Source: Lachnoclostridium sp. UBA739
Lineage (GTDB): Bacteria; Bacillota_A; Clostridia; Lachnospirales; Lachnospiraceae
Reading direction: 5' to 3'
Length of the DNA stretch: 13,727 bases
Assembly: GCA_002297865.1 (NCBI GenBank)
Contig: DBKX01000122.1
Span: 1 to 13,727, forward strand
Part shown: positions 6,689 through 12,977 of the stretch, piece by piece
How positions within the stretch are numbered: position 1 is the stretch's first letter
Layout: every line of letters begins with the position of its first letter
Notes under the pieces: generated by a model
What the model was told of the DNA's origin: nothing
The model's database searches: none
Seen by the model: the letters and a program-made list of their open reading frames with translations, nothing else
Program-made: the position numbers and the translations under genes

Positions 6689-6727
6689 AAGTTTACCTTA
6701 AAAATAACTATTATATAATATAAATAT
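6689..6727 (+). promoter_or_regulatory. Shared-family promoter P6
   Basis: AAGTTTAC at 6689-6696, TATAAT at 6714-6719, then ATAAATAT. It drives the kinase-DHFR pair. Confidence 0.85.
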
Positions 6728-6752
6728 AAATAATAAAAACAAGGAGAGCAAC

Positions 6753-7265
6753 ATGAAAAAGCACAATTTAGTCATTTTTACTGGCGTGGATGCAACAGGA
6801 AAATCAACGATCGCAGATAAGGTCAAAGAAAAATTCAAACTACCATTATTCCATATGGACAAGGTTGGAAGTGAAATAGAAGGTAATATGGTAAATTACT
6901 ACTTTATGAAATGTATTAATCAAGACATGATTCTTGATAGATATTATATGGAAGAAGTAGTATATGCTCCAATATATAGAGGATATAAAGCAAGTTATAT
7001 TGAAGAACTAGAAAGAGAATTACTTAAAAAATTCAATGTAATCTTGATTTATACAACAGCAGCAACAGAAGTAATCAAGCAAAGATTCAATGATCGCGGA
7101 GAGGACTTCACTAATCCAGAAGACATTGAAATGCTAAAAAGAAACTATATGGACTTTATGAATGATACGCTTATAAAAAATAAGTTCATTGTAGATACAA
7201 GCAACGGATTAAGCAAAGAAGATGAAAATAGATTAATGGAGGATTTAAGATTATGTTTAAATTAG
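6753..7265 (+). CDS. P-loop deoxynucleoside monophosphate kinase, thymidylate-kinase-like
   Basis: This 170-residue P-loop kinase has the Walker A motif GVDATGKS (residues 11-18), in the form GxDxxGKS/T usual in thymidylate kinases, then LDRYY at 61-65 corresponding to the DR motif of the NMP-kinase family. A basic lid-like stretch (KQRFNDRGEDF) follows an ILIYTTA strand. It should move phosphate from ATP to a pyrimidine deoxynucleoside monophosphate, raising dTMP or a modified dCMP to the diphosphate. It is shorter than bacterial Tmk (~210), as phage dNMP kinases often are. It overlaps the DHFR gene by 13 bases, so the two are coupled. Substrate is inferred from context; a polynucleotide or other small-molecule kinase is possible. 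Confidence 0.7.
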   Translation: MKKHNLVIFTGVDATGKSTIADKVKEKFKLPLFHMDKVGSEIEGNMVNYYFMKCINQDMILDRYYMEEVVYAPIYRGYKASYIEELERELLKKFNVILIYTTAATEVIKQRFNDRGEDFTNPEDIEMLKRNYMDFMNDTLIKNKFIVDTSNGLSKEDENRLMEDLRLCLN

Positions 7266-7741
7266 TAGCGTGTGTAGATAGATATGGAGCATTAGGGTAT
7301 AACAATGACCTAATCTTCAATATAAAAGAGGATATGGAATTATTCAAGAAATTAACTATGGGAAATGTAGTAGTAATGGGAGCAAATACTTGGCACTCAC
7401 TTCCTGAAAGATTTAGACCTCTTCCTGGTAGAGATAATGTGGTTCTAACAACATCAGGAAATTCACTCGATGGAGCTAAGGCTTATAGAAATATTGACCG
7501 TATGATAAGAGACCTAGAGAGCAGCGAGAAAGAAGTCTGGTTGATTGGCGGAGCTCATTTATACAACACATTCTTACATGATTATATGGAGTATGTAGAT
7601 GAAATCCATTTAACAGAGGTAAAACAAGCTGCTAACAAAGCAGATACTTATCTTGATTTAGGTTGTATAGTAAATCATTACGATAAGGAAACAGTATACG
7701 AAAATGGGCTATTCCAGTACAACATCTATAAAAGAAAATAG
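7253..7741 (+). CDS. folA: Dihydrofolate reductase
   Basis: This NADPH-dependent enzyme reduces dihydrofolate to tetrahydrofolate, completing the thymidylate cycle. The 162 residues are the usual length. The N-terminal LVACVDRYGALGYNNDL pattern, the catalytic acid Asp27 (in KED, aligned without gaps to E. coli Asp27), the MGANTWHSLP cofactor motif at 42-51, PLPGRDNVVLTT and WLIGGAHLY at 96-104 are all present. Phe22 replaces the usual Trp22, a tolerated substitution. GGAGG at 7239-7243 lies inside the end of the kinase gene. The presence of DHFR implies that dihydrofolate is produced during infection, which argues for genuine thymidylate synthesis by the TS-family enzyme here or in the host. 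Confidence 0.93.
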   Translation: MFKLVACVDRYGALGYNNDLIFNIKEDMELFKKLTMGNVVVMGANTWHSLPERFRPLPGRDNVVLTTSGNSLDGAKAYRNIDRMIRDLESSEKEVWLIGGAHLYNTFLHDYMEYVDEIHLTEVKQAANKADTYLDLGCIVNHYDKETVYENGLFQYNIYKRK

Positions 7742-7748
7742 TCGAAGT

Positions 7749-7787
7749 GAGTTTACCATACAAATATTAATTATATAATATAAATAT
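7749..7787 (+). promoter_or_regulatory. Shared-family promoter P7
   Basis: GAGTTTAC at 7749-7756, TATAAT at 7774-7779, then ATAAATAT. It starts eight bases after the DHFR stop; no terminator separates the units. Confidence 0.87.
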
Positions 7788-7816
7788 AAAGGTTAAAACA
7801 CAAAGGAGACTAACGT

Positions 7817-8404
7817 ATGAAAGAAGTAATTGGATATAACAAAAACCACGAAGGTAGAGAGAAGCATGATTTTTATGCTACTCCACCAAGAGAGGTTACA
7901 AATATATTAAAGCATGAAGAATTGATTGGAAAAGTTCTGGAACCATGCTGCGGCATGGGTCATATGGTACAAGGTATCATTGATTCAGGGTTTACAGGAG
8001 AAATCGTGGCTACTGATTTAATTGATAGGGATTTTGGTATTGCAAATGCTGATTTCTTAAGCGATGAATATCAGTATGGTGAAGGTGTAGGAACAGTAAT
8101 TATGAACCCGCCATTCAAATTTATAGAACAGTTCGTGACTAAAGCTCTTGAAGTAGCTAATGATAAGGTAATTATGCTTGCAAGAAGTCAATTTTCAGAA
8201 GGATCTAATAGATATGAAAGTATCTTCACTAAGAATCCACCAAGCAGAATTTATCAGTATGTAGATAGAATTGCGTGTGCTCCAGGTGGAGATTTTGAAA
8301 ATGTCAAAGGTTCATCAATGACATATTCCTGGTTTGTATGGGATATCAAAGATGAAAGCAAAGATACGTACTTCAAATGGATAAGAAGAAGCGATAAACA
8401 GTAA
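7817..8404 (+). CDS. Adenine-type (N6) DNA methyltransferase, minimal
   Basis: This 195-residue class I SAM-dependent methyltransferase has the N-terminal HDFYATPP motif (17-24), common in phage methyltransferases, motif I VLEPCCGMG (40-48), Asp67 at the end of strand 2 (VATDL) and the catalytic NPPF (97-100), which marks amino-methyltransferases acting on adenine (or N4-cytosine). The protein is too short for a separate target-recognition domain, so specificity must come from loops or it may be a relaxed or RNA-directed enzyme. There is no restriction partner beside it, so it is an orphan, probably protecting phage DNA or marking it. It has its own promoter P7 and an AAAGGAG site. The substrate (DNA versus RNA or protein) is inferred from NPPF only. 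Confidence 0.75.
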   Translation: MKEVIGYNKNHEGREKHDFYATPPREVTNILKHEELIGKVLEPCCGMGHMVQGIIDSGFTGEIVATDLIDRDFGIANADFLSDEYQYGEGVGTVIMNPPFKFIEQFVTKALEVANDKVIMLARSQFSEGSNRYESIFTKNPPSRIYQYVDRIACAPGGDFENVKGSSMTYSWFVWDIKDESKDTYFKWIRRSDKQ

Positions 8405-8430
8405 TTAAAATTATTATATAATATAAACAT
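8395..8430 (+). promoter_or_regulatory. Shared-family promoter P8 with a weak -35
   Basis: TATAAT at 8417-8422 followed by ATAAACAT; the -35 at the family position (8395-8400) is TAAACA and lies in the last codons of the methyltransferase gene. It drives the TS-family and dCMP deaminase genes, perhaps at a lower level or with some read-through from P7. Confidence 0.65.
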
Positions 8431-8444
8431 AAAAGGAGATAATT

Positions 8445-9263
8445 ATGAACATTGCAGATAAATACTTACAAGAGGATATCAGAAAAATCTTAGAAGAGGG
8501 AGTTCTTGATGTAAATCCAAGACCAGTTTGGGAAGATGGAACACCAGCTCATACCAAATTTGTTACTCACCATGTGAGAACTTTCGATATAAGCAAAGGT
8601 GAGTTTCCAATTACAACAATCAAACCAACAGCAACAGGAGCAGCATTAAGGGAATTAAGATGGATGTTCCAAGAGGGCTCAAACGATCTAGATGTATTAG
8701 AAAATAAATATAACGTTAAATGGTGGAGACCATGGGATATCGGAGACGGAACAATCGGGCTTAGATATGGCGGAACAATTGGAAAATATGACCTTACTAA
8801 TAAATTACTAAAAGGTATTATGGAAAATCCATATGGGCGTAGACATATCATAGATTTATGGCAAGAAAATGACTTTGAAGAAACACCAGGATTAAATCCA
8901 TGCTTAATGAGTTACTTATTCTCGGTGCGTGGCGAATATCTTGATTTAATGCTAATTCAAAGAAGTTCTGATTTAATCGCTGCAGGTAACATCGACGCTA
9001 TCCAATCAACAGCATTACTAATGATGGTTGCGAAGCATTGCGGATATAAACCGGGTAAATTCACATGGGTGGTAAATAACTTCCATATCTATGATAAACA
9101 TGAAGAGATTGCAAAAGAGTTTCTTGAAAGAGAATGCTCGGACAAGCAACCAAGATTAGTATTAGATACTGATAAGACTAATTTCTTTGAAATCACAGAG
9201 CATGACTTTAGAGTGGAAAATTACGAACCACAACCAAGAATTGCAATACCTCTAGCTGTTTAG
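8445..9263 (+). CDS. Thymidylate-synthase-family enzyme, possible dCMP-specific variant
   Basis: The 272 residues align along their length with Bacillus-type ThyA as I remember it. Catalytic Cys153 (LNPCLM), Glu70 (RELRW), phosphate-binding Arg residues (GRRH at 131-134, QRSSD at 172-176), His214 and Tyr216 (FHIYDKH) and the C-terminal AV are kept. From the RSSD motif onward the alignment to ThyA is gapless for 47 residues. It places Asp184 (in GNID) at E. coli Asn177, and Asn212 at Asp205. That Asn selects uracil; phage T4 dCMP hydroxymethylase has Asp there, and Asn-to-Asp turns ThyA toward dCMP. The enzyme may therefore methylate or hydroxymethylate dCMP. Neighbouring DHFR and dCMP deaminase argue for ordinary dUMP use, so I leave the substrate open. 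AAAAGGAG precedes the ATG. Confidence 0.85.
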   Translation: MNIADKYLQEDIRKILEEGVLDVNPRPVWEDGTPAHTKFVTHHVRTFDISKGEFPITTIKPTATGAALRELRWMFQEGSNDLDVLENKYNVKWWRPWDIGDGTIGLRYGGTIGKYDLTNKLLKGIMENPYGRRHIIDLWQENDFEETPGLNPCLMSYLFSVRGEYLDLMLIQRSSDLIAAGNIDAIQSTALLMMVAKHCGYKPGKFTWVVNNFHIYDKHEEIAKEFLERECSDKQPRLVLDTDKTNFFEITEHDFRVENYEPQPRIAIPLAV

Positions 9264-9273
9264 TTGGAGGTAT
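9246..9273 (+). promoter_or_regulatory. Hairpin enclosing the dCMP deaminase ribosome binding site
   Basis: ATACCTCTAGC (9246-9256) can pair with GTTGGAGGTAT (9263-9273) over 11 pairs, two of them G-U, with a six-base loop. It contains the end of the TS-family gene and buries the GGAGG (9266-9270) of the next gene. Ribosomes finishing the first gene would open it, coupling deaminase synthesis to the upstream gene. Confidence 0.5.
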
Positions 9274-9277
9274 TCTA

Positions 9278-9763
9278 ATGAAAAGAAAAGATTATTTAAG
9301 TTGGGACCAGTATTATATGTCGGTTGCCTTGCTATCAGGAATGAGAAGTAAGGATCCAGTAACGCAGGTTGGAGCATGTATAGTTAATCAGGAAGGCGTT
9401 ATTGAAGGAGTTGGATATAATGGATTTCCGATAGGATGTAAAGATGATGAATATCCATGGAGTAAAGAAGGAAGTTACCTTGAAACTAAGAAACCTTTTG
9501 TTGTTCACGCAGAGCTTAACGCGATTCTGAATGCTAGGGGTAAAGATTTAAGAGGTTCCAGGATATACGTTGCTCTATTCCCTTGCAACGAATGTGCTAA
9601 GGCTATAATCCAGTCCGGCATCAAGGAAGTAATTTATCTTAGTGACAAGTATGCTGACAAGGATTATTCCAAAGCTGCAAGAATGATGTTTGAGAGTTGC
9701 AATGTAAAAATGATTCAATTAGAGATTAAAAAAGAATCAATAATGATTAACTATAAAGTATAA
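9278..9763 (+). CDS. dCMP deaminase
   Basis: This zinc enzyme turns dCMP into dUMP, the thymidylate synthase substrate. The 161 residues carry the zinc/catalytic HAE motif (His77, Glu79) and PCNEC with Cys103 and Cys106, plus the GACIV and GYNGFPIGC segments of the T4/human dCMP deaminase family, including Cys54 expected for the second structural zinc site in phage enzymes of this family. SDKYADKD at the C-terminal part also matches that family. T4-type members are activated by dCTP and inhibited by dTTP, which may apply here. It lies 14 bases after the TS-family gene, and its GGAGG sits in a hairpin with the upstream stop region, so translation is probably coupled. Confidence 0.93.
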   Translation: MKRKDYLSWDQYYMSVALLSGMRSKDPVTQVGACIVNQEGVIEGVGYNGFPIGCKDDEYPWSKEGSYLETKKPFVVHAELNAILNARGKDLRGSRIYVALFPCNECAKAIIQSGIKEVIYLSDKYADKDYSKAARMMFESCNVKMIQLEIKKESIMINYKV

Positions 9764-9791
9764 TTAGATTAGATAATAAATTATAAAAAAA

Positions 9792-9813
9792 TCAAAAATG
9801 ATTCAAAAATGAT
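9792..9813 (+). repeat. Tandem 11-base direct repeat
   Basis: TCAAAAATGAT occurs twice head to tail (9792-9802, 9803-9813), with related AATGATT words at 9709, 9742 and nearby. It is in the AT-rich gap after the dCMP deaminase gene. It could be simple AT drift or protein-binding iterons. Confidence 0.4.
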
Positions 9814-9840
9814 TATTAAATAAATGAAAAATAGTTAGAG

Positions 9841-9875
9841 ATAAGTGAGGTATTCATAGCCTCACTTATTTTTTT
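9841..9875 (+). terminator. Rho-independent terminator of the TS-dCMP deaminase unit
   Basis: A long stem, ATAAGTGAGG with CCTCACTTAT (9841-9850 and 9860-9869), followed by a T-run to 9875. Its 3' arm and T-run also encode the last lysines and stop of the convergent leftward gene. Confidence 0.9.
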
Positions 9876-10153
9876 ATGGCCCAGGTACTTTTGGATATGA
9901 TGTAGTACAGAGTTATATTCTTTAAGTAGTCACCATCTTTATAGGTGCAATCGAACTGGACGACGCCCATCTTGTCCTCAGCTCTCTTAACTTGCTCTAT
10001 TTTAATCGTGATTTTCTCATAATCCTCTTCAATCTGCACATAAACCGGAATGAACTTCCCTTCGGTATTAAAATTGGCCACGACTGAAACAGGAGTATAT
10101 CCGGATATATCTACAACACTTGGTGTTTTGGAGTAATAACTAAAAGCTGGCAC
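9866..10153 (-). CDS. Small beta-rich protein, unknown function
   Basis: This 95-residue leftward gene is rich in alternating beta strands (PVYVQIEED, KITIKIEQV, GVVQFDCTYKDG, ITLYYIISKSTWAIKK). I recall similar unnamed small proteins with a GxIxPxxV start and a Y...W ending in Clostridia, but cannot name a family. The GTG start at 10151-10153 has AAAGGAGG (complement of about 10166-10173) at normal spacing and there is no better ATG. It converges on the dCMP deaminase gene, and its stop lies in that gene's terminator. Base composition is less AT-biased than its neighbours, and opposite orientation suggests a moron-like insertion together with the 48-residue gene upstream. Confidence 0.6.
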   Translation of the reverse strand: MPAFSYYSKTPSVVDISGYTPVSVVANFNTEGKFIPVYVQIEEDYEKITIKIEQVKRAEDKMGVVQFDCTYKDGDYLKNITLYYIISKSTWAIKK

Positions 10154-10205
10154 AGTTCCAAACCTCCTTTTAAGCTTAGTATATGCTATAAATCATAACC
10201 GCATT

Positions 10206-10229
10206 GAAATAAATTCACAACTTTATTTC
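10206..10229. repeat. Eight-base inverted repeat in the leftward island
   Basis: GAAATAAA (10206-10213) and TTTATTTC (10222-10229) form a perfect hairpin with an eight-base loop between the two leftward genes. No T-run follows on either strand, so it is not a convincing terminator; it may be an operator or an mRNA structure. Confidence 0.4.
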
Positions 10230-10255
10230 GCGATAAGGTTGATAAGCTGAAACCA

Positions 10256-10402
10256 CTAGTTTTCATGTATCATATCATTAAGCTCGTACAATTCTTCCAT
10301 CTCATATTTTTTGTCTTCATCAAAATAACCTTGAATAATTCCAATGGTTAGCAGCTCAAATGCATCCTCCAGAATGCTTTCTTGCCTTGACGTTAGAATC
10401 AT
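10256..10402 (-). CDS. 48-residue acidic protein
   Basis: A short leftward frame begins MILTSRQESILE and runs through GYFDEDKKYEMEEL to end in MIHEN. It is preceded by a strong GGGGGGTGA ribosome site seven to eight bases before the ATG (complement of about 10406-10414). It is acidic and helical; no family recognised. It lies about 100 bases upstream of the 95-residue gene on the same strand and may be its partner in one leftward transcript. A minus-strand TATAAT (complement of 10434-10439) could be its -10, though I see no convincing -35. The good ribosome site and clean reading frame support a real gene. Confidence 0.5.
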   Translation of the reverse strand: MILTSRQESILEDAFELLTIGIIQGYFDEDKKYEMEELYELNDMIHEN

Positions 10403-10542
10403 TAAGTCACCCCCCATGAGCTGACTTTAACCCATTATAAGCTATCCGTCAATCCAAGCGATTAAAGTATGGAACATATGATATTTTGTGTTTGTAAATT
10501 ATACAATATGCACTAACATTATAATGCTATTTTTTATGTGTC

Positions 10543-10581
10543 GAGTTTACTATACATTTAATGATTATATAATATAAATAT
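10543..10581 (+). promoter_or_regulatory. Shared-family promoter P9
   Basis: GAGTTTAC at 10543-10550, TATAAT at 10568-10573, then ATAAATAT. It serves the winged-helix and tiny membrane protein genes. The rest of the divergent gap (10403-10542) holds only the possible leftward -10 and AT-rich sequence. Confidence 0.87.
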
Positions 10582-10607
10582 AAGAAATAAATAAAGGAGA
10601 ATACACA

Positions 10608-10889
10608 ATGAAAAGAATCAAAGCGACGAGTATCGAAAGCTATCAAATAGTAAAAGAAACTCTAGATCGTAGATACGACATTTGTATCAGAGGATTAAAA
10701 GAACTGAAAGAAGCAACGGCCAATGAGCTAGCATTATATCTATTTGAGATAGGAGAAGCTCCAATGTTCAATAGGCAGTTCGTTCATCCAAGACTTACAG
10801 AGCTTGTGGATATGAAAATCATCAAAATCGTTGGAAAGAAGAAAGACGCAATTAGTAATAGAAATTGCTTATTATATAGCTTAGCTTAG
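10608..10889 (+). CDS. Winged-helix DNA-binding-like protein
   Basis: This 93-residue basic protein has helix-turn-helix spacing: a helix around GLKELKEATANELALYLFE (29-47), a recognition-helix candidate VHPRLTELVDMKII (59-72), then a beta wing with KIVGKKKD and the CLLYSL strand. The VHPRLTEL phrase is common in small phage winged-helix proteins that decide DNA binding or gene regulation. It probably binds DNA as a dimer. AAAGGAG precedes the ATG. The next gene starts 13 bases after its stop with AGGAGG right at the stop codon, so the pair is one operon. Confidence 0.6.
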   Translation: MKRIKATSIESYQIVKETLDRRYDICIRGLKELKEATANELALYLFEIGEAPMFNRQFVHPRLTELVDMKIIKIVGKKKDAISNRNCLLYSLA

Positions 10890-10901
10890 GAGGAAATTTA
10901 T

Positions 10902-11039
10902 ATGAAATTTTTAGACGCATTATCAATAGCATTCATCGTGCTTAAATTAGTAGGAGTAATCACTTGGTCATGGTGGTGGGTATTAACTCCAATCTGGATC
11001 CCTGCAGTATTAGTGATAATCCAGGGATTATTAAAATAG
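10902..11039 (+). CDS. Tiny tryptophan-rich membrane protein (Fragile-X-F-like)
   Basis: A 45-residue protein consists of two hydrophobic stretches (about 4-20 and 25-44) joined by TWSWWWVLTPIWIP. The SWWWVLTPxW core is the hallmark of a small family often labelled 'transmembrane Fragile-X-F-associated' in Bacillota and their phages; its function is not known. AGGAGG begins at the stop of the winged-helix gene and is seven bases from the ATG. It is a single hairpin in the inner membrane. A role in phage membrane association or superinfection effects would be guesswork. Confidence 0.75.
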   Translation: MKFLDALSIAFIVLKLVGVITWSWWWVLTPIWIPAVLVIIQGLLK

Positions 11040-11049
11040 TAGCTGAACC

Positions 11050-11088
11050 GAGTTTACTGTGCAAATAACTATTATATAATATAAATAT
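11050..11088 (+). promoter_or_regulatory. Shared-family promoter P10
   Basis: GAGTTTAC at 11050-11057, TATAAT at 11075-11080, then ATAAATAT. It drives the Sak4-like ATPase gene. Confidence 0.87.
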
Positions 11089-11121
11089 GACAAATAATAA
11101 AACATCTTTGGAGGAAAAAAT

Positions 11122-12105
11122 ATGATTTTAAATGTACTTGAATTAACACCAAACAAATTAACAACTGACTTAACATCTTACAACTTCTTACTTTACTCTA
11201 CACCAGGAGTTGGAAAGACAACATTCGCTTTAGAAATGTTCCCTGAGAGATCGCTAATCTTAGGCTGCGAATTTGGTTATAAAGGTATTCCAGGAGCAAT
11301 CGGTGTGCCGGTTCCAAACTACCACACATTATTACAGTATGTGGACCAATTAGATACAGAAGAAGCAAGAGCTCAATATGACACATTAATCGTTGATACA
11401 ACAACAAAAGTTGGAGATATGATTGAGGAATATATCTTAAGTATGTATGGTAAAGACACTCTTGGAGAATGTAAAGCTCACGGTGGAGCGTACCCGTTCA
11501 TCAATAGATATTACAACTTAGCATTCAATAGATTAAAAGCTAGAGGTTATAACTTCGTTTATATCTGCCATGCAAAAACAGAGGATATCAAAAATGAAAA
11601 AGGCGAAGTAATCGGCCAAAAGTATCTTCCAAAAATGTCAGATAGATTAAATTCTTTAATCGAACCAGAAGTTGATTACACATTCTTCTTAACGCTCGAT
11701 TCTAAAGGAAACAGAATCATGGCAACAGATAACACACCTAGATCCGTTGGAAAGCAGAGAACAAATCTTCCTAAATTAATGCCACTTGATGGAGATAAAT
11801 TCAGAGAAGAATTTGCTAAGGGTGTTCATGAAAAGGCCAAAGGTTCAGTAACTGATGAAAAAGTAAAATCTACGGTTACAGAGTTCAGATCAGAAGAAAG
11901 GGATTACAAAGAAGTAATCGCGGAAATTAAAGAGCTTGGTAAAGAGCTTGTGAACACTGGTAAGAACAAAGACGCGGTTGCAATCGTAAATAACAGATTA
12001 GGCCAGGATAACAATGGAGTTCAAAGAACACTAGATGTTATGACTCAAAAGAATGTTCAGATGTTAGAAGCAATCGTATTAGACCTAAAAAAACTAATGA
12101 AATAG
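11122..12105 (+). CDS. Sak4-like RecA-fold ATPase
   Basis: This 327-residue ATPase has Walker A STPGVGKT (26-33) near the N-terminus and Walker B YDTLIVD (86-92). It continues with an ICHAKTED segment (about residue 150, a sensor-type strand) and an R-rich MATDNTPRSVGKQR stretch. This order is typical of the phage AAA_24/Sak4 nucleotide-binding proteins, short RecA relatives that promote single-strand annealing and recombination together with phage SSB. The C-terminal ~100 residues are helical and charged and may be a partner-binding extension. GGAGG precedes the ATG. Co-occurrence with the SSB-like gene at 4383 and the helicase at 13520 supports a recombination-replication role. Confidence 0.75.
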   Translation: MILNVLELTPNKLTTDLTSYNFLLYSTPGVGKTTFALEMFPERSLILGCEFGYKGIPGAIGVPVPNYHTLLQYVDQLDTEEARAQYDTLIVDTTTKVGDMIEEYILSMYGKDTLGECKAHGGAYPFINRYYNLAFNRLKARGYNFVYICHAKTEDIKNEKGEVIGQKYLPKMSDRLNSLIEPEVDYTFFLTLDSKGNRIMATDNTPRSVGKQRTNLPKLMPLDGDKFREEFAKGVHEKAKGSVTDEKVKSTVTEFRSEERDYKEVIAEIKELGKELVNTGKNKDAVAIVNNRLGQDNNGVQRTLDVMTQKNVQMLEAIVLDLKKLMK

Positions 12106-12112
12106 TTATATG

Positions 12113-12138
12113 AAAGGGTGTGGCAACGCGCCCTTTTT
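12113..12138 (+). terminator. Rho-independent terminator with GCAA tetraloop
   Basis: A ten-pair stem (12113-12122 with 12127-12136, two G-U pairs) is closed by GCAA, and the Ts run to 12138. It ends the ATPase unit. No new promoter is visible before the next gene at 12166. Confidence 0.85.
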
Positions 12139-12165
12139 AATTAATAAAATGAGAAGGAGAACTAT

Positions 12166-12936
12166 ATGAGTAATTGCAAAAGAAACGCTGCAGTGGGGCT
12201 CTTGGTAGCTTCAACCTGTTTATCTGGATTATTTGGATATCAAGGTAATACACTTTCTAAGGCGAACAAAGAGTTAAAACAGAATGTAATGGAGCAAGCC
12301 GAAACTATAAATAAATTAAGTAGTGATTATGGAAAACTCGAAAGTAATTATAATATGAACGAGAAGTCATTAAAAGAATTGAAACAGAAGTATGAGAAAG
12401 AAATAAAAGAAAAAGAAGATTTGATTCAAAAAAATGCTGATTTGGCTGCAGAGAATGAAAAGTTAGTTTCTGCAGCCAGAGCCAGGCAATTAAGAAGAGC
12501 AGCTGATACAAAAAAGAAAAACGAAACTTCTTCTAAACCAGTTAGTTCTTCTAGCAACACAAAGATTTCGTTATCAGCTAGTGAATTGAATTTACTAGAA
12601 AGGCTGGTTGAATGTGAAGCTGGAGCTGAACCAACAGAAGGTCAGATTGCTGTTGTAAACGTGGTATTGAACAGAAGAAGATCTGGCCAATTCCCGAATA
12701 CAATTACAGGCGTAATCTATGATAAAGGTCAGTTTTCTCCAGTAGCAAGTGGATTTATTAATAATGTAACTGTATCGAGCAGAGTTAAATCATCGGTTAG
12801 AAGAGCATTAGACGGTGAAACAGTAGTGTCTAATGATACGTTATATTTCTTTGCAACATGGGTGAGCGCTGATAATCCAATCAGGGACCATGTAACAGTA
12901 ACAAAGACAATTGGCGGACATCATTTCGGAAAATAA
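12166..12936 (+). CDS. Membrane-anchored SleB-type cell wall hydrolase
   Basis: This 256-residue protein has an N-terminal hydrophobic segment or signal anchor (about 8-25), a long coiled coil (about 30-112), a Ser/Lys linker and a C-terminal Hydrolase_2 (SleB/CwlJ) domain from about 135. The domain opens with LLERLVECEAGAEP, where Glu151 sits at the expected catalytic Glu, followed by QIAVVNVVLNRR, VIYDKGQFSP and a TLYFFATW strand, all family features. It should cleave peptidoglycan outside the membrane as a lytic-transglycosylase-like or amidase-like enzyme; family members act in spore germination. The coiled-coil stalk would keep it near the membrane. It lies behind a terminator with no own promoter, so expression relies on read-through. 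This is an unusual place for a lysis gene; a wall-remodelling or entry function is possible. Confidence 0.8.
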   Translation: MSNCKRNAAVGLLVASTCLSGLFGYQGNTLSKANKELKQNVMEQAETINKLSSDYGKLESNYNMNEKSLKELKQKYEKEIKEKEDLIQKNADLAAENEKLVSAARARQLRRAADTKKKNETSSKPVSSSSNTKISLSASELNLLERLVECEAGAEPTEGQIAVVNVVLNRRRSGQFPNTITGVIYDKGQFSPVASGFINNVTVSSRVKSSVRRALDGETVVSNDTLYFFATWVSADNPIRDHVTVTKTIGGHHFGK

Positions 12937-12944
12937 CAATTATG

Positions 12945-12977
12945 AAACCCGTAGTAGCATGAGTTTACTATGGGTTT
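12945..12977 (+). terminator. Possible terminator hairpin overlapping promoter P11
   Basis: AAACCCGTAGTA (12945-12956) pairs with TACTATGGGTTT (12966-12977) with one G-U and a nine-base loop. Only four Ts follow, so it is a poor terminator. Its 3' arm contains part of the P11 -35, placing the end of one unit on the start of the next. Confidence 0.5.
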
